In this document: piece by piece, positions 30,881-39,096 of the stretch
Numbering within the stretch: the stretch's first letter is position 1
Layout of the letters: each line of letters opens with the position of its first letter
Source: CAZXBB01 sp964638815
GTDB lineage: Bacteria; Planctomycetota; Phycisphaerae; Phycisphaerales; SM1A02
Length of the DNA stretch: 41,164 nucleotides
Assembly: GCA_964638815.1 (NCBI GenBank)
Contig: CAZXBB010000360.1
Coordinates: forward strand, 1-41,164
Direction of reading: 5' to 3'
Notes under the pieces: generated by a model
Seen by the model: the letters and a program-made list of their open reading frames with translations, nothing else
Databases searched by the model: none
Told to the model about the DNA's origin: nothing
Position numbers and translations under genes: made by a program

Positions 30881-32197
30881 TCAGCGTCCTCCGCCGGCCG
30901 ACGCGGCGACGCTCTCCTCGACGATCTGCGCCACCGTCTCGAGCGTTCCCTCCCCGAAGCCGCCGACCGCGTTGACGAAGCGGCCGTCCGCGTCGAGCAC
31001 GAGCGTCATCGGCACGCCGAGCACTCCGAGCTGCTCGAAGACCGCGTCCTGTCGGTCGAACAGGGTCTCGAGCGGCAGCTCCTCGCGCTCCCAGAACTGG
31101 AGCGTCTTGTCCCAGTACTCCTGCTCGGTTCCCTGGCGGCGCATCCCGCACACACCGATGACCTCGACGGTGACGCCGAGCTTCTCCCTCGCCCACGGCG
31201 TGATCGCGGTGAGCTGGCGCATCGCTTCCCGGCTCGCCGTGTCCCAGCTCGCCCAGAAGACCAGCACCAGGATGCGCCCGCGGCTGTCCTTCAGCGCGTA
31301 GCGCGAGCCGAGAATCGTGTGCAGCGTGAAGTCGGGCACGCGCTCGCCCCGCGTGACCTTGAGCGCCCGCACGGTCGCCGCACCGCCGACTCCGCGCAGC
31401 AGCTCGGCGGAGTCGGTCGCGAGCCGGTCACCCGGGTCGAAGACGACGGGTTCCGCCTCCGGCACGATCTTCGTCTCGAACACCGTGCGTCGGAAGACGG
31501 CCAGGTTGGGGACCGGCGCGTCGGCCAGCTTCTCCTCGGTCTCGATGGAGTGCAGCAGCTTCGTCGTCGGATCGACGTTCACGGCGATCGATCCGCCCAC
31601 GGTGACGAGGCTGATCTGCTGCAACCGCCGCCCGTCGAGGCCGGTGATCTCGCGCTGGCCGGAGACGCGCGCTTCGCCGGTCATGCCGAGCGCGAAGGAC
31701 CGGAGGACCTCGTCACCCGGGCGACCGAAACGGAGATTCGTCTCGGGCAGCCTCCCCGCCACCTTGCCCATTTCGTCTCCGACGTCGCTGAAGATATCGT
31801 CAACGTCGTCGAGCCGCAGGTACCGGTCGGAGGTCTCGAAGTACGTCACGTAGATCGTGCGGTCGAAGTGCAGGAACCGGAAGAACGGCGTGTCGTACTC
31901 GATGTCCGAGCCGGGCCCGAAGCGGATCGTCCTGGTCGAGTCCGGCCGGGCCTGGCCTCCGATCGTCGTCGAGAGCGTCGACGTGCTGATCAGGACGGGT
32001 GCGTCACGGTAGGCCCGCGTCATCTCCGCCACGAGCGCGGCGACCCGCGCCTCCGGACCGTCGACGCCGGAGACGGCCGCCGTCGTCTCGCGCACCGTCG
32101 TCTCCGGCGCGGTCGAGGCAGGCGGCGTGTCCTCCGCGCACCCGGCGAGGAGACCGCACAGGACGGCACAGCAGATCGACGTTTCCGGCGGACGCAT
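30881..32197 (-). CDS. TlpA-like lipoprotein lacking the CxxC active site (paralogue of 29500-30813)
   Basis: The protein has 438 residues from the ATG at 32197, which overlaps the folK stop as ATGA. Signal peptide and lipobox LLAGC give lipidated C20. The N-terminal beta-rich domain matches that of the next gene in order and length (STLSTTIGGQARPDSTRTIRF, EITGLDGRRLQQISLV, VDPTTKLLHSIETEEKL). The thioredoxin domain is recognisable (ILVLVFWASWDTASREAMRQL, then VLGVPMTLVLDADGRF), but the WCxxC position reads W-D-T-A-S (residues 318-322). It therefore cannot do dithiol chemistry. A binding or scaffolding role is possible. The pair probably arose by duplication, followed by loss of the cysteines in this copy. 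Confidence 0.75.
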   Translation of the reverse strand: MRPPETSICCAVLCGLLAGCAEDTPPASTAPETTVRETTAAVSGVDGPEARVAALVAEMTRAYRDAPVLISTSTLSTTIGGQARPDSTRTIRFGPGSDIEYDTPFFRFLHFDRTIYVTYFETSDRYLRLDDVDDIFSDVGDEMGKVAGRLPETNLRFGRPGDEVLRSFALGMTGEARVSGQREITGLDGRRLQQISLVTVGGSIAVNVDPTTKLLHSIETEEKLADAPVPNLAVFRRTVFETKIVPEAEPVVFDPGDRLATDSAELLRGVGGAATVRALKVTRGERVPDFTLHTILGSRYALKDSRGRILVLVFWASWDTASREAMRQLTAITPWAREKLGVTVEVIGVCGMRRQGTEQEYWDKTLQFWEREELPLETLFDRQDAVFEQLGVLGVPMTLVLDADGRFVNAVGGFGEGTLETVAQIVEESVAASAGGGR

Positions 32198-32694
32198 CAG
32201 GCGGGACTCCCTATCTGATCCCGGAGAGATTCTATCGAGCGTCCCAGCGTCGGATGGATCACGTTCGCCGCAATCTCCGCGAGCGGTGCGAGGACGAACC
32301 ATCGCTCGTGCATACGCGGGTGCGGAAGCCGCAGACCCGGTTCATCGACGACGAGATCGCCGTGAAGGAGCAGGTCCAGGTCCACCGTGCGCGGGCCCCA
32401 TCGTTCCGCGGTGCGCCGGTCCCGTCCGTGGGCGGCCTCGATCGCCAGACAACGATCGAGCAGGGCGCGCGGCGTCAGCGTCGTCTCGACGCGAAGCGCC
32501 GCGTTGAGATACCGGCACTGCGGCGCCTGTCCGGGTGCGAGGACCGCTTCGGTCTCGATGATCGAGCTCATCGCCGTCAGCGTGACGCCGTCGCCGTCGT
32601 CCAGCGCGCGGACGGCGGACCAGATCGTGCGCCGGCGATCGCCCTCGTTGGCGCCGACGCCGATGTACGCGTCGCTCCGCGGCGCCGGCGTCAC
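32197..32694 (-). CDS. folK: 2-amino-4-hydroxy-6-hydroxymethyldihydropteridine pyrophosphokinase
   Basis: The protein has 165 residues, the usual size. It transfers pyrophosphate from ATP to hydroxymethyl-dihydropterin in folate synthesis, in the cytoplasm. Typical blocks are YIGVGANEGDRRRTI at the start, SSIIETEAV, FLNAA-equivalent RYLNAALRVET, and the Mg/ATP signature WGPRTVDLDLLLHGD followed by LPHPRMHERWFVLAPLAEIA. It starts with a GTG that overlaps the cinA stop by four bases (GTGA) and ends overlapping the next ATG, so translational coupling is likely. folP and folB are not in the window. Confidence 0.95.
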   Translation of the reverse strand: MTPAPRSDAYIGVGANEGDRRRTIWSAVRALDDGDGVTLTAMSSIIETEAVLAPGQAPQCRYLNAALRVETTLTPRALLDRCLAIEAAHGRDRRTAERWGPRTVDLDLLLHGDLVVDEPGLRLPHPRMHERWFVLAPLAEIAANVIHPTLGRSIESLRDQIGSPA

Positions 32695-34100
32695 GGCGGG
32701 TTCTCCCAGATGAGCGGGACGCCGGCGGCGTCGAGGAGATCGAGGCGGAGCACCTGGAGCGCGGCCATCACCGACCGGTCCCGCACGACGTCGCGCCCCC
32801 CCCGGAACCGGAATCGCCGCACGCCGCCGGCGCCGGGCGGGCTGCGCCGGGCGTGCGCGATGTACACCAGCCCCGCCGGCTTGATGCCCCCCGTCTTCGG
32901 CCCCGCTGTCTTCGTCCCCGCTGTCTCCGGCCCCCCCGTCTTCGGCCCCCCCGTCTCCGGCCCCGCTGTCTCCGGCCCCCCCGGCTCCGCGCCGTCCGCG
33001 TCAGGCCCCGGCCCCGCCACCCCGGTGATCGCGATCGCGTGCGTCGCGCCGGACCGCGCGAGCGCACCGCACGCCATCGCCTCCGCGACCTCCGCCGACA
33101 CCGCGCCGTGACGAGCGAGCAACGCCTCGGGCACGTCGAGGCAGAGCGTCTTCATCCGGTTCGTGTACGTCACCCACCCGCCGGCGTACCAGTCGCTGGC
33201 GCCGGGCACGTCCACGATCGTCTTGCCGAGCCACCCGCCCGTGCACGACTCGGCCGTGACCAGCGTCGATCCGTTCGCCCGCAGGAGTTCGCCGGTCGCC
33301 TCCGCGAGCGTCGTCTCGCCGCGACCGAAGCAGTACGGCGCCCACGCCCGCTCGACGGCCGCGAGCGCGGCGTCGAGGTCGTCGGCGGTCGCCGCTCCCG
33401 TGCCGACCGAGCGGATGCGCGCCGTGATGATGCCGCTCGACGCGGTCGTGCCGATCGTCGGCTGACGATCGCGACGCGTCAGGTCGCCCAGCCGCTCGGC
33501 CGCGTGCGACTCGCCGAGCCCGTAGAGGTGCACCGTCCCGCTGCGAATCGTCACCGCGCCGGCCCCGCGCGGCAGCGCGCCGGCGACCTGGTCGAGGAAC
33601 ATCGGCTTCATCTCGCGCGGCGGACCGGGCATCGCGAAGATCCGGCAGCCGTCGAGGCGACCCGAGAGCCCCGGTGCCGTGCCGTGGGGATTCGGGATGA
33701 GCTGCATCGGGCGCGGACGCTGCGCCTGCACGAGGTTCGCCGCCGGCATCGCGCCCCCCCGTCCCGTGAACCATCGCTCGAGACGCGCGGCGGCCGCCGG
33801 ATCGGTCACCAGCGTCTCGCCCGGCGCCACGACGTCGCCGAGGGCGTGACGCGTGAGGTCGTCGTCGGTCGGTCCGAGCCCGCCCGTGATGATCAGGACG
33901 TCGCTGTGCCCGGCGAGCGCGCGGATCGCGTCGGCGATCGCGGCCCGATCGTCCGGCACCGTGCGATGCTCGACCGTCTCGATCGACCGCTCGAGCAGCT
34001 CGGCGGCGAGCCACGCGGTGTTCGTGTCCACGTTGGCGCCGAGCGTGAGCTCGTCGCCGATGGCGAGGACGGTCGCGCGGACGGTGCGGTCATCAGCCAT
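32691..34100 (-). CDS. cinA: CinA family protein (nicotinamide-nucleotide amidase) with a repeat insert
   Basis: The protein has 469 residues from the ATG at 34100, somewhat longer than the usual 410-430. The N-terminal MoCF-like pyrophosphatase domain has LAIGDELTLGANVDTN and DVLIITGGLGPTDDDLT, then FAMPGPPREMKPMF. The C-terminal PncC domain has TAESCTGGWLGKTIVDVPGAS, YAGGWVTYTNRMK and AITGVAGPGPD. CinA cleaves nicotinamide mononucleotide by-products for NAD recycling and, in some bacteria, responds to DNA damage. At residues 370-405 a GGPET/AGPKT pentapeptide repeat splits the segment between GVAGPGPD and PAGLVYIA. It overlaps the amidohydrolase by eight bases and folK by four. Confidence 0.93.
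   Translation of the reverse strand: MADDRTVRATVLAIGDELTLGANVDTNTAWLAAELLERSIETVEHRTVPDDRAAIADAIRALAGHSDVLIITGGLGPTDDDLTRHALGDVVAPGETLVTDPAAAARLERWFTGRGGAMPAANLVQAQRPRPMQLIPNPHGTAPGLSGRLDGCRIFAMPGPPREMKPMFLDQVAGALPRGAGAVTIRSGTVHLYGLGESHAAERLGDLTRRDRQPTIGTTASSGIITARIRSVGTGAATADDLDAALAAVERAWAPYCFGRGETTLAEATGELLRANGSTLVTAESCTGGWLGKTIVDVPGASDWYAGGWVTYTNRMKTLCLDVPEALLARHGAVSAEVAEAMACGALARSGATHAIAITGVAGPGPDADGAEPGGPETAGPETGGPKTGGPETAGTKTAGPKTGGIKPAGLVYIAHARRSPPGAGGVRRFRFRGGRDVVRDRSVMAALQVLRLDLLDAAGVPLIWENPP
32887..32990 (-). repeat. 15-base minisatellite inside cinA coding GPETA/GPKTG repeats
   Basis: On the plus strand the unit is close to GGCCCCCCCGTCTCC, with ALT variants GGCCCCGCTGTCTTC, in seven or so copies. 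Each copy codes five residues, so length changes stay in frame. It lies on a surface loop of the PncC domain by family alignment from memory. Confidence 0.8.
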
Positions 34101-35655
34101 GCGCCGCGATCTTCCCGGCCGCGACGCGCGCGTCGTGAACCACCGCGCCGGACACGATCGTCGCGACCGCGACAGGCGGACGCCGGGTCCAGTCGGCCTC
34201 GAACGGATCCGCGTCGAGTACGACGGCGTCGGCGAGGCGGCCCGGCTCGAGGCGGCCGGCGTCGAGCCGCAGCGCGTCCGCGGCGCCCACTGTGTAGGCG
34301 CGGAGCGCCTCCTCGACGGAGAGGTTCTGATCCGGCCGGAAGACGCGACCGTCGAGCAGACGCCCGGTGACCGCGGCGCGAATGCCCGCGAGGGGATCGC
34401 ACGTGACCACGGGCCAGTCGGATCCGAACGCGAGCCGCGCACCCGCGTCGGCGAGGCGTCGAAACGCGAACGCGCCGTCGAGACGATCGCGTCCGAGCCG
34501 ACGCCCGGCGTAGCGCCCGTCGTCGGCCTTGTGCATCGGCTGCATGCTCGTGAACACGCCGGCGAACCGGGCGATGTCGGCCGCGTGCAGGTGCTGCGCG
34601 TGCTCGATGCGCGGACCGGTCGCGGGGTCGAGGTCCGCGATCGCGTCGAGGGCGAGCCGCGCCGACTCGTCGCCGATCGCGTGGATCGACGGGGAGAGCC
34701 CCTCGCGCGCGACGGCCTGCGCCCAGTCGTTCAGCGTGCCCGCGGCGGCAAGCTCCAGGAGCAGGCCGCGATTGCCGGGATCGTCGGCGTAGTCCGCGAG
34801 CATGCGCGCGCTGCGCGAGCCGAGCGTGCCGTCGACGAAGGTCTTGTAGCCGATTACCGCGAGGCGGTCGTCGTTCGGAAAGTCTCGCCCGTAGTCGAAC
34901 GTCATCGGCCAGGCCCGGTCGAGGAGCGTGACGCGGCAACGCAGCCGAAGCTCGTCTCGCAGCGGCCGGAAGACCTCCTCCACCATGCGCGCGTACTCCA
35001 TCGTCCCGACGGCCGTCACGCCGAGGCGGAGGAAGTGCCGCTCCGCCCGACGCAGGGCGTCCTGTCGCTGCGCGGGGCTCGACGCGGGGATGATCGGATT
35101 GACGAGCTCCCAGGCCGCCGCCTCGATCATGAGTCCCGTGGGCTCCCCCGTCGCGGAGTCGCGCACGATGCGGCCGCCCCAGCCCGGTGCGTCGGCCCGC
35201 GCGAGGTCGCACCGGGCGAGCACGGCGTCGTTGACGAGCGCGGCGTGGATGTCCATGCGGTGGCAGACGACCGGACGCCCCTCCGCCGCCCGGAGCCACG
35301 ACTTGTCCGGCCGCGTCGCGTCGCCCCAGTTCGCCTCCGTCCAGCCGCGGGCGATGAGCCATTCACCCTCCGGCAGCCCGGCGTGCCGGCGCGCGATCGC
35401 CTCCTCGAAAGCCGCGCGCGAGCCGACAGTCGAGAGGTCGAGATGGGACAGCCCCTCCCCCCCGAGCACGAGATGCACGTGGGCGTCGATGAGGCCCGGG
35501 ATGACGCACGCGCCTCCGGCGTCAAGCGCGTCGTCGCCGGGCCGGGGCGGCTCCTCGATCGCCGCGACGCGGCCGCCGGCGAAGCGGATCGACGTCGCCC
35601 ACGGTCGTTCCGGGGATCCCGTCCAGATCCGCGCGTTGTGGATCACGAGCGACAT
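34093..35655 (-). CDS. Amidohydrolase family 3 protein (YtcJ-like metal-dependent hydrolase)
   Basis: The protein has 520 residues from the ATG at 35655. Composite beta domain: IHNARIWTG at the start and ADAVVLDADPF plus VATIVSGAVVHDA at the end. The metal-binding motif is VIPGLIDAHVHLVLGG, near residue 60. Further blocks are ARGWTEANWG, KTFVDGTLGSRSA with the bridging-lysine candidate, HAIGDESARLALDAI, RIEHAQHLH and FGSDWPVVTCDPL with the final metal-binding Asp. YtcJ-like enzymes hydrolyse amides such as N-substituted formamides. The substrate is unknown. No signal peptide, so it is probably cytoplasmic. It heads the minus-strand run into cinA and folK and starts 65 bases from a divergent lipoprotein gene. 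Confidence 0.88.
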   Translation of the reverse strand: MSLVIHNARIWTGSPERPWATSIRFAGGRVAAIEEPPRPGDDALDAGGACVIPGLIDAHVHLVLGGEGLSHLDLSTVGSRAAFEEAIARRHAGLPEGEWLIARGWTEANWGDATRPDKSWLRAAEGRPVVCHRMDIHAALVNDAVLARCDLARADAPGWGGRIVRDSATGEPTGLMIEAAAWELVNPIIPASSPAQRQDALRRAERHFLRLGVTAVGTMEYARMVEEVFRPLRDELRLRCRVTLLDRAWPMTFDYGRDFPNDDRLAVIGYKTFVDGTLGSRSARMLADYADDPGNRGLLLELAAAGTLNDWAQAVAREGLSPSIHAIGDESARLALDAIADLDPATGPRIEHAQHLHAADIARFAGVFTSMQPMHKADDGRYAGRRLGRDRLDGAFAFRRLADAGARLAFGSDWPVVTCDPLAGIRAAVTGRLLDGRVFRPDQNLSVEEALRAYTVGAADALRLDAGRLEPGRLADAVVLDADPFEADWTRRPPVAVATIVSGAVVHDARVAAGKIAAHG

Positions 35656-35720
35656 GCCCCGAAGTGTATCGCCCACTACCATGTTGACTTCCGCCAACCG
35701 CAAACGAGGAACGATCCCCG

Positions 35721-36530
35721 ATGAGGCATGACGCAATCAAGCCGCTCGCGACGCTCGCCATGATCACGATGATCACGATGATCACGATGATCACGATGAT
35801 CACGATGATCACGATGACCACGATGACCCTGGCCGGATGCTCTGAGTCGCCTCCGCCCCCACCGGCGGCGGAACCGGCGCGCGCGCCAACGACCGCACCC
35901 GCGACGGCCGCCGCACCGCCGGCGGCCTCCGCGCCCGGAACGTCGCCGGCGCACCCGGCGGCACCCCCCGCGGCACCCCCGGGGGCACCCCCCGCGACAC
36001 AGCCCGCACCGCCCGCCTCGACACAGCCGTCGGCGGCGGGGGCTCCGGCGACCGCCGGGATCCCCTCCGATCCCACCGTGGCCGAGTTCGCCGGCTTCCG
36101 CGCCCCCAAGCCGGCGACCTGGCTCTGGCAGCCGCCGCAGAACCGGATGCGGGCGGCGAACTACGTCGTGCCCGGCGCGAGCGGCGAGGACCAGGCCCAT
36201 CTCGTCGTCTACCAGGGCATCGGCGGAGGCGTGGACGGGAACGTCACGCGCTGGACCGGCCAGTTCCGCACGTCCGAGGGCGGACCCGTCGAGCCGACCC
36301 TGGCATCGATGGAGGTGAACGGCATGCCGGTCACGACGGTCGAGCTGGCCGGCGAGCAGATGGCCACGGGAGCCCGCTGGTTCACACCCGATCGTCTCTT
36401 CCTTGCGGCGCTCATCGACGGGCCCCACGGGCAGATCCAGGCCGTGCTGTCGGGCCCCACCGCCACCGTCGAGGCCAACCGCGATGCCTTCATGTCGCTC
36501 GTGCAGGGTCTGAAGTTCACCGGACGCTGA
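35721..36530 (+). CDS. Lipoprotein with a Met-Ile-Thr repeat as signal-peptide core
   Basis: The protein has 269 residues from the ATG at 35721 with GAGGAA upstream. After MRHDAIKPLATLA the hydrophobic region is six copies of Met-Ile-Thr, then MTTMTLAGC, where LAGC is the lipobox. A Pro/Ala/Thr linker of about 75 residues follows (PPPPPAAEPARAPTTAP onward). The C-terminal domain (about 120-269) has WLWQPPQNRMRAANYVV, HLVVYQGIGGGVDGN, MPVTTVELAGEQMA and a final ANRDAFMSLVQGLKF. It looks like a compact exported domain with no recognised enzyme motif. The repeat is encoded by a nine-base unit (see next feature). The gene diverges from the amidohydrolase. Confidence 0.75.
   Translation: MRHDAIKPLATLAMITMITMITMITMITMITMTTMTLAGCSESPPPPPAAEPARAPTTAPATAAAPPAASAPGTSPAHPAAPPAAPPGAPPATQPAPPASTQPSAAGAPATAGIPSDPTVAEFAGFRAPKPATWLWQPPQNRMRAANYVVPGASGEDQAHLVVYQGIGGGVDGNVTRWTGQFRTSEGGPVEPTLASMEVNGMPVTTVELAGEQMATGARWFTPDRLFLAALIDGPHGQIQAVLSGPTATVEANRDAFMSLVQGLKFTGR
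35760..35822 (+). repeat. Nine-base tandem repeat (ATGATCACG x6, then ATGACCACG) coding the signal-peptide core
   Basis: Six identical copies start at 35760, 35769, 35778, 35787, 35796 and 35805, followed by one variant. ATGATCACG codes Met-Ile-Thr, so copy-number change alters hydrophobic-core length by three residues without shifting frame. Every unit also contains the palindrome TGATCA, a Dam-type GATC context. Confidence 0.95.
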
Positions 36531-36788
36531 CGACGCCGGACGATCTCTCCCCCCACGGTCCCTGGAAGCGCCCGGAAAGCCCCCGGAACGGCCCCGGAAC
36601 GCCCGCAGAACGCCCCCGGAACGCCCCCGGAACGCCCCCGGACCCTGGTCCGGAAAGCCCCCCGGGGACGCGCGCTTCAGCCCGCCGGTGGAATGTCCGA
36701 GAGGACCCGGGGTTTCTCTTCTTGAACTGCCGCCCCGCCTCGGGGTACAACTGAGTTCGCGCCGGGACCGATTCCAGGAGAGCCTCGC
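36531..36788. repeat. Intergenic GGAACGCCCCC minisatellite (about 36563-36660) with promoter of the next gene
   Basis: Units of about 12 bases (CCCCCGGAACG) repeat six to eight times with substitutions. The following 130 bases contain the promoter listed below and the ribosome binding site AGGAGAG before 36789. No gene is supported, though both strands stay open because of the repeat. Confidence 0.6.
36722..36751 (+). promoter_or_regulatory. Candidate sigma70 promoter (TTGAAC-N18-TACAAC)
   Basis: TTGAAC at 36722-36727 and TACAAC at 36746-36751 are spaced by 18 bases and each resembles the consensus. The predicted start lies near 36758, giving a leader of about 30 bases that carries AGGAGAG before the ATG at 36789. 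Confidence 0.45.
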
Positions 36789-37454
36789 ATGACCTCGACC
36801 AGCATCCGTGCCCCCCGATCCGCCGCGTTCGTCACCGCCGGCGTCCTCGCGGGCGCCGCCCTCCTGGGTCTCGGCCTGTTCGTCGGCGCGGGCTCGACCC
36901 CGGTCGACGCCGCTGCAGCCCCGTCGCCCGAGCCCGCCCCGATGGTCGCCGCCGGCGCGGAGTTCCCCACCGACTGGTACTTCATCGATCGCCGGACCGG
37001 CGAACGCTACAAGAGCCCGATCCCGCTCGAGGGCAAACCGGCGCCGACGCTCAAGCTCACCGGCTGGGTCGGCGAGCCGGTGACTCTCGAGAAGCTCGAG
37101 GGCAAGGTGGTCGTTGTGGACTTCTGGGGAACGTGGTGCGGACCGTGCGTGCGCGCGCTGCCGCACAATGTGCGACTCGTCGAGCAGTACGGCGAGCACG
37201 GGCTCGCGTTGCTCGGCGTTCACGACGCGCAACGCGGCAGCGATCGCATGGCCGACGTCGCGAAGGCGAAGAATCTCAATTACCCGACGGCCGTGGACGA
37301 CGGCGGCGTTTCGGCCGAGGCGTGGAAGGTCAGCTTCTGGCCGACCTACGCGGTCGTCGACCACAAAGGCATCGTGCGTGCGGCCGGTCTGCGACCGGAC
37401 CGGATCGAGAACGTGGTGAAGATCCTGCTCGAAGAGCGCAAACGCGACCTTTGA
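36789..37454 (+). CDS. TlpA family thioredoxin-like protein
   Basis: The protein has 221 residues from the ATG at 36789, preceded by AGGAGAG. An N-terminal membrane segment (FVTAGVLAGAALLGLGLFVGA) could be an anchor or signal. After about 70 residues the AhpC/TSA-like thioredoxin domain starts (PIPLEGKPAPTLKLTGW), with VVVVDFWGTWCGPCVRALP (C117 and C120), ALLGVHDA and the cis-proline segment VSFWPTYAVVDHKG. TlpA-type proteins act in the periplasm on disulfides, for example in cytochrome c maturation. It converges with the dockerin-tailed gene at 37509 and is the only one of the three TlpA-like genes here on the plus strand. Confidence 0.88.
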   Translation: MTSTSIRAPRSAAFVTAGVLAGAALLGLGLFVGAGSTPVDAAAAPSPEPAPMVAAGAEFPTDWYFIDRRTGERYKSPIPLEGKPAPTLKLTGWVGEPVTLEKLEGKVVVVDFWGTWCGPCVRALPHNVRLVEQYGEHGLALLGVHDAQRGSDRMADVAKAKNLNYPTAVDDGGVSAEAWKVSFWPTYAVVDHKGIVRAAGLRPDRIENVVKILLEERKRDL

Positions 37455-37508
37455 CGAACCGCCGGCCCGCGGTGCCCTCGTGCCGGCACTGCCTGCGGCG
37501 ACCGCGGG

Positions 37509-39020
37509 CTAACACGGCCCCCACGCTTTGAGCACGCGCAGGATGTCCTGGAAGTCCACCGTCCCGCTGCCGTCGAGATCCTCCGGGCCTCCGGCATTGC
37601 CCCATGCCGACAGGATCGCGAGGATGTCGCCGAAGTCGACCGCGCCGCTGCCGTTGAGGTCCTCCGGGCAGTCCGCGAGCGACAGCCGCAGAAACGCGTC
37701 GCCCGTGAGACCGCCCGCGCCGAGGTCGTTGCCCGCCGCGTCGCGCAGCGGGGCGTAGAAGTACAGCGTGCGGTCGTCGGTGAGCGCGATGTCGTTCGCG
37801 TTGAAGGCGGTTAGCGTCGGATCGCCGCGGCCGATGAACGCGTCGTCGTCGAACTGGCCGTTGCCGTCGAGATCGACCGGATCGCCTTCACGCACCACCA
37901 CGCGTTCGCCGTTGAAGACGATGACCGAATCGGTCGCCGGGTCGGCCCCGTCCGTGTTCCCGGCGAGCACCCAGTCGCCGGCGCTGTTGCCGGCGAACGC
38001 GCCGAGGGCGTCGCCCCAGTGCTCGGGACCGGGCCCCGCGACCGGGTCGCCGGTGGCGGCGACCAGGGTGCCGTTCACGACCGCCCAGTCGTCGTTCGCC
38101 GGATCGTCGCCGCGGGTGAACCAGGTGCCGCTGTTCGCGAGCGTCGTCTGGAAGAAATCGGCCACTACGATCGCCGTGCCCGGGATCACCGATGCCTCGC
38201 GCAGCACGACGACATCGTTCACGACGAGGATGTCATCTTCCGTCGTGACGCCTTCATCGTCGCCTTCGGCGATCCACGTCGCACCGTCGGGTGTGGTGCG
38301 GAACTCGTTCGAGTCCAGGCTGTCCCAGAGCAATCCCCCGATCATCGAGACCCCGGACTGCCGGAACGACGTGTCGTCGTAGAAGATCGCCGGCCGCCGG
38401 GACGAGTGGATGTTCTGGATCGTCGAGTCCTGGTAGCCGATCGTCCCGTCGTCGAGGAGGTGCATGGACCCGACCGAGTTGCCGAACAGCTCATCGCCGG
38501 TCGGATTCTGCGGCACGTCGAGCAGGCCGAGGGCCGGGTCGTTCTGGCTCCGCACCACGTGGAAGTCGGCGCCGTCGAAGAAGATCCCTTTCTGGAGAGA
38601 CGACGTCCCGCGCGCCCGCGCCGTGTAGACGAACTGCCCGAGCGTGTTGAAGCACGGCGGACCGGAGCCGAAGAAGTCGTACACCTCGCCCGGCGCGCCG
38701 CCGATGATGGGCTGCGCCTCCTGCGCGAGGATCGTGCCCTTCGTACCGGACCCGATGACGAGCATCGTGTCGAGATCGGAGGCCAGCGTGTTGCGGGCCT
38801 TCATGATCCACCGCGAGCCGTCGGCGCTCACGGTGAACAGCTCCATCGCGGAGAACTCGGCGAAGACCGGATCGCCGTTCGCGTCGAGCGCGCCGGGAAC
38901 CACCGCGGTCGGGTGACCGGGCACTTCCGTGAAAATGACTTCGAGCTCCGCCGCCCCCGCCGCGACGCCGATCGCGACGCCGATCGCGATCACGACCAGG
39001 CCTGTCTGGGTGTTCATCAT
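37509..39020 (-). CDS. Large secreted protein with repeated beta motifs and dockerin-like tail
   Basis: The protein has 503 residues from the ATG at 39020; the next codon is also ATG, and AGGAGA precedes both. The signal peptide is MNTQTGLVVIAIGVAIGVAAGAAE. The body is a series of beta-strand repeats of a type common in exported planctomycete proteins (LGQFVYTARARGTSSL, GDWVLAGNTDGADPATDSV, VVVREGDPVDLDGNGQFDDD, TLYFYAPLRDAAGNDLG), suggesting a propeller-like fold. The last 60 residues carry two dockerin-like calcium loops (CPEDLNGSGAVDFGDILAIL, SAWGNAGG and GTVDFQDILRVL), ending in KAWGPC. The tail closely matches the orphan one at 2613-2870. No enzymatic motif is seen. Confidence 0.8.
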   Translation of the reverse strand: MMNTQTGLVVIAIGVAIGVAAGAAELEVIFTEVPGHPTAVVPGALDANGDPVFAEFSAMELFTVSADGSRWIMKARNTLASDLDTMLVIGSGTKGTILAQEAQPIIGGAPGEVYDFFGSGPPCFNTLGQFVYTARARGTSSLQKGIFFDGADFHVVRSQNDPALGLLDVPQNPTGDELFGNSVGSMHLLDDGTIGYQDSTIQNIHSSRRPAIFYDDTSFRQSGVSMIGGLLWDSLDSNEFRTTPDGATWIAEGDDEGVTTEDDILVVNDVVVLREASVIPGTAIVVADFFQTTLANSGTWFTRGDDPANDDWAVVNGTLVAATGDPVAGPGPEHWGDALGAFAGNSAGDWVLAGNTDGADPATDSVIVFNGERVVVREGDPVDLDGNGQFDDDAFIGRGDPTLTAFNANDIALTDDRTLYFYAPLRDAAGNDLGAGGLTGDAFLRLSLADCPEDLNGSGAVDFGDILAILSAWGNAGGPEDLDGSGTVDFQDILRVLKAWGPC

Positions 39021-39096
39021 CGATCTCCTGCCCCCGGGGGTACGCCGCCCGCCCGGATCCACCATAGCGTCGGGTCCGGCGGGGGCAACGGCCGAC

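Noticed and set aside
36540..37364. Minus-strand open frame of more than 500 codons through the GGAACGCCCCC repeat and the TlpA gene
   Set aside because: The plus strand carries an unmistakable TlpA protein with promoter and ribosome binding site; the minus frame is a GC-rich shadow extended by the repeat.
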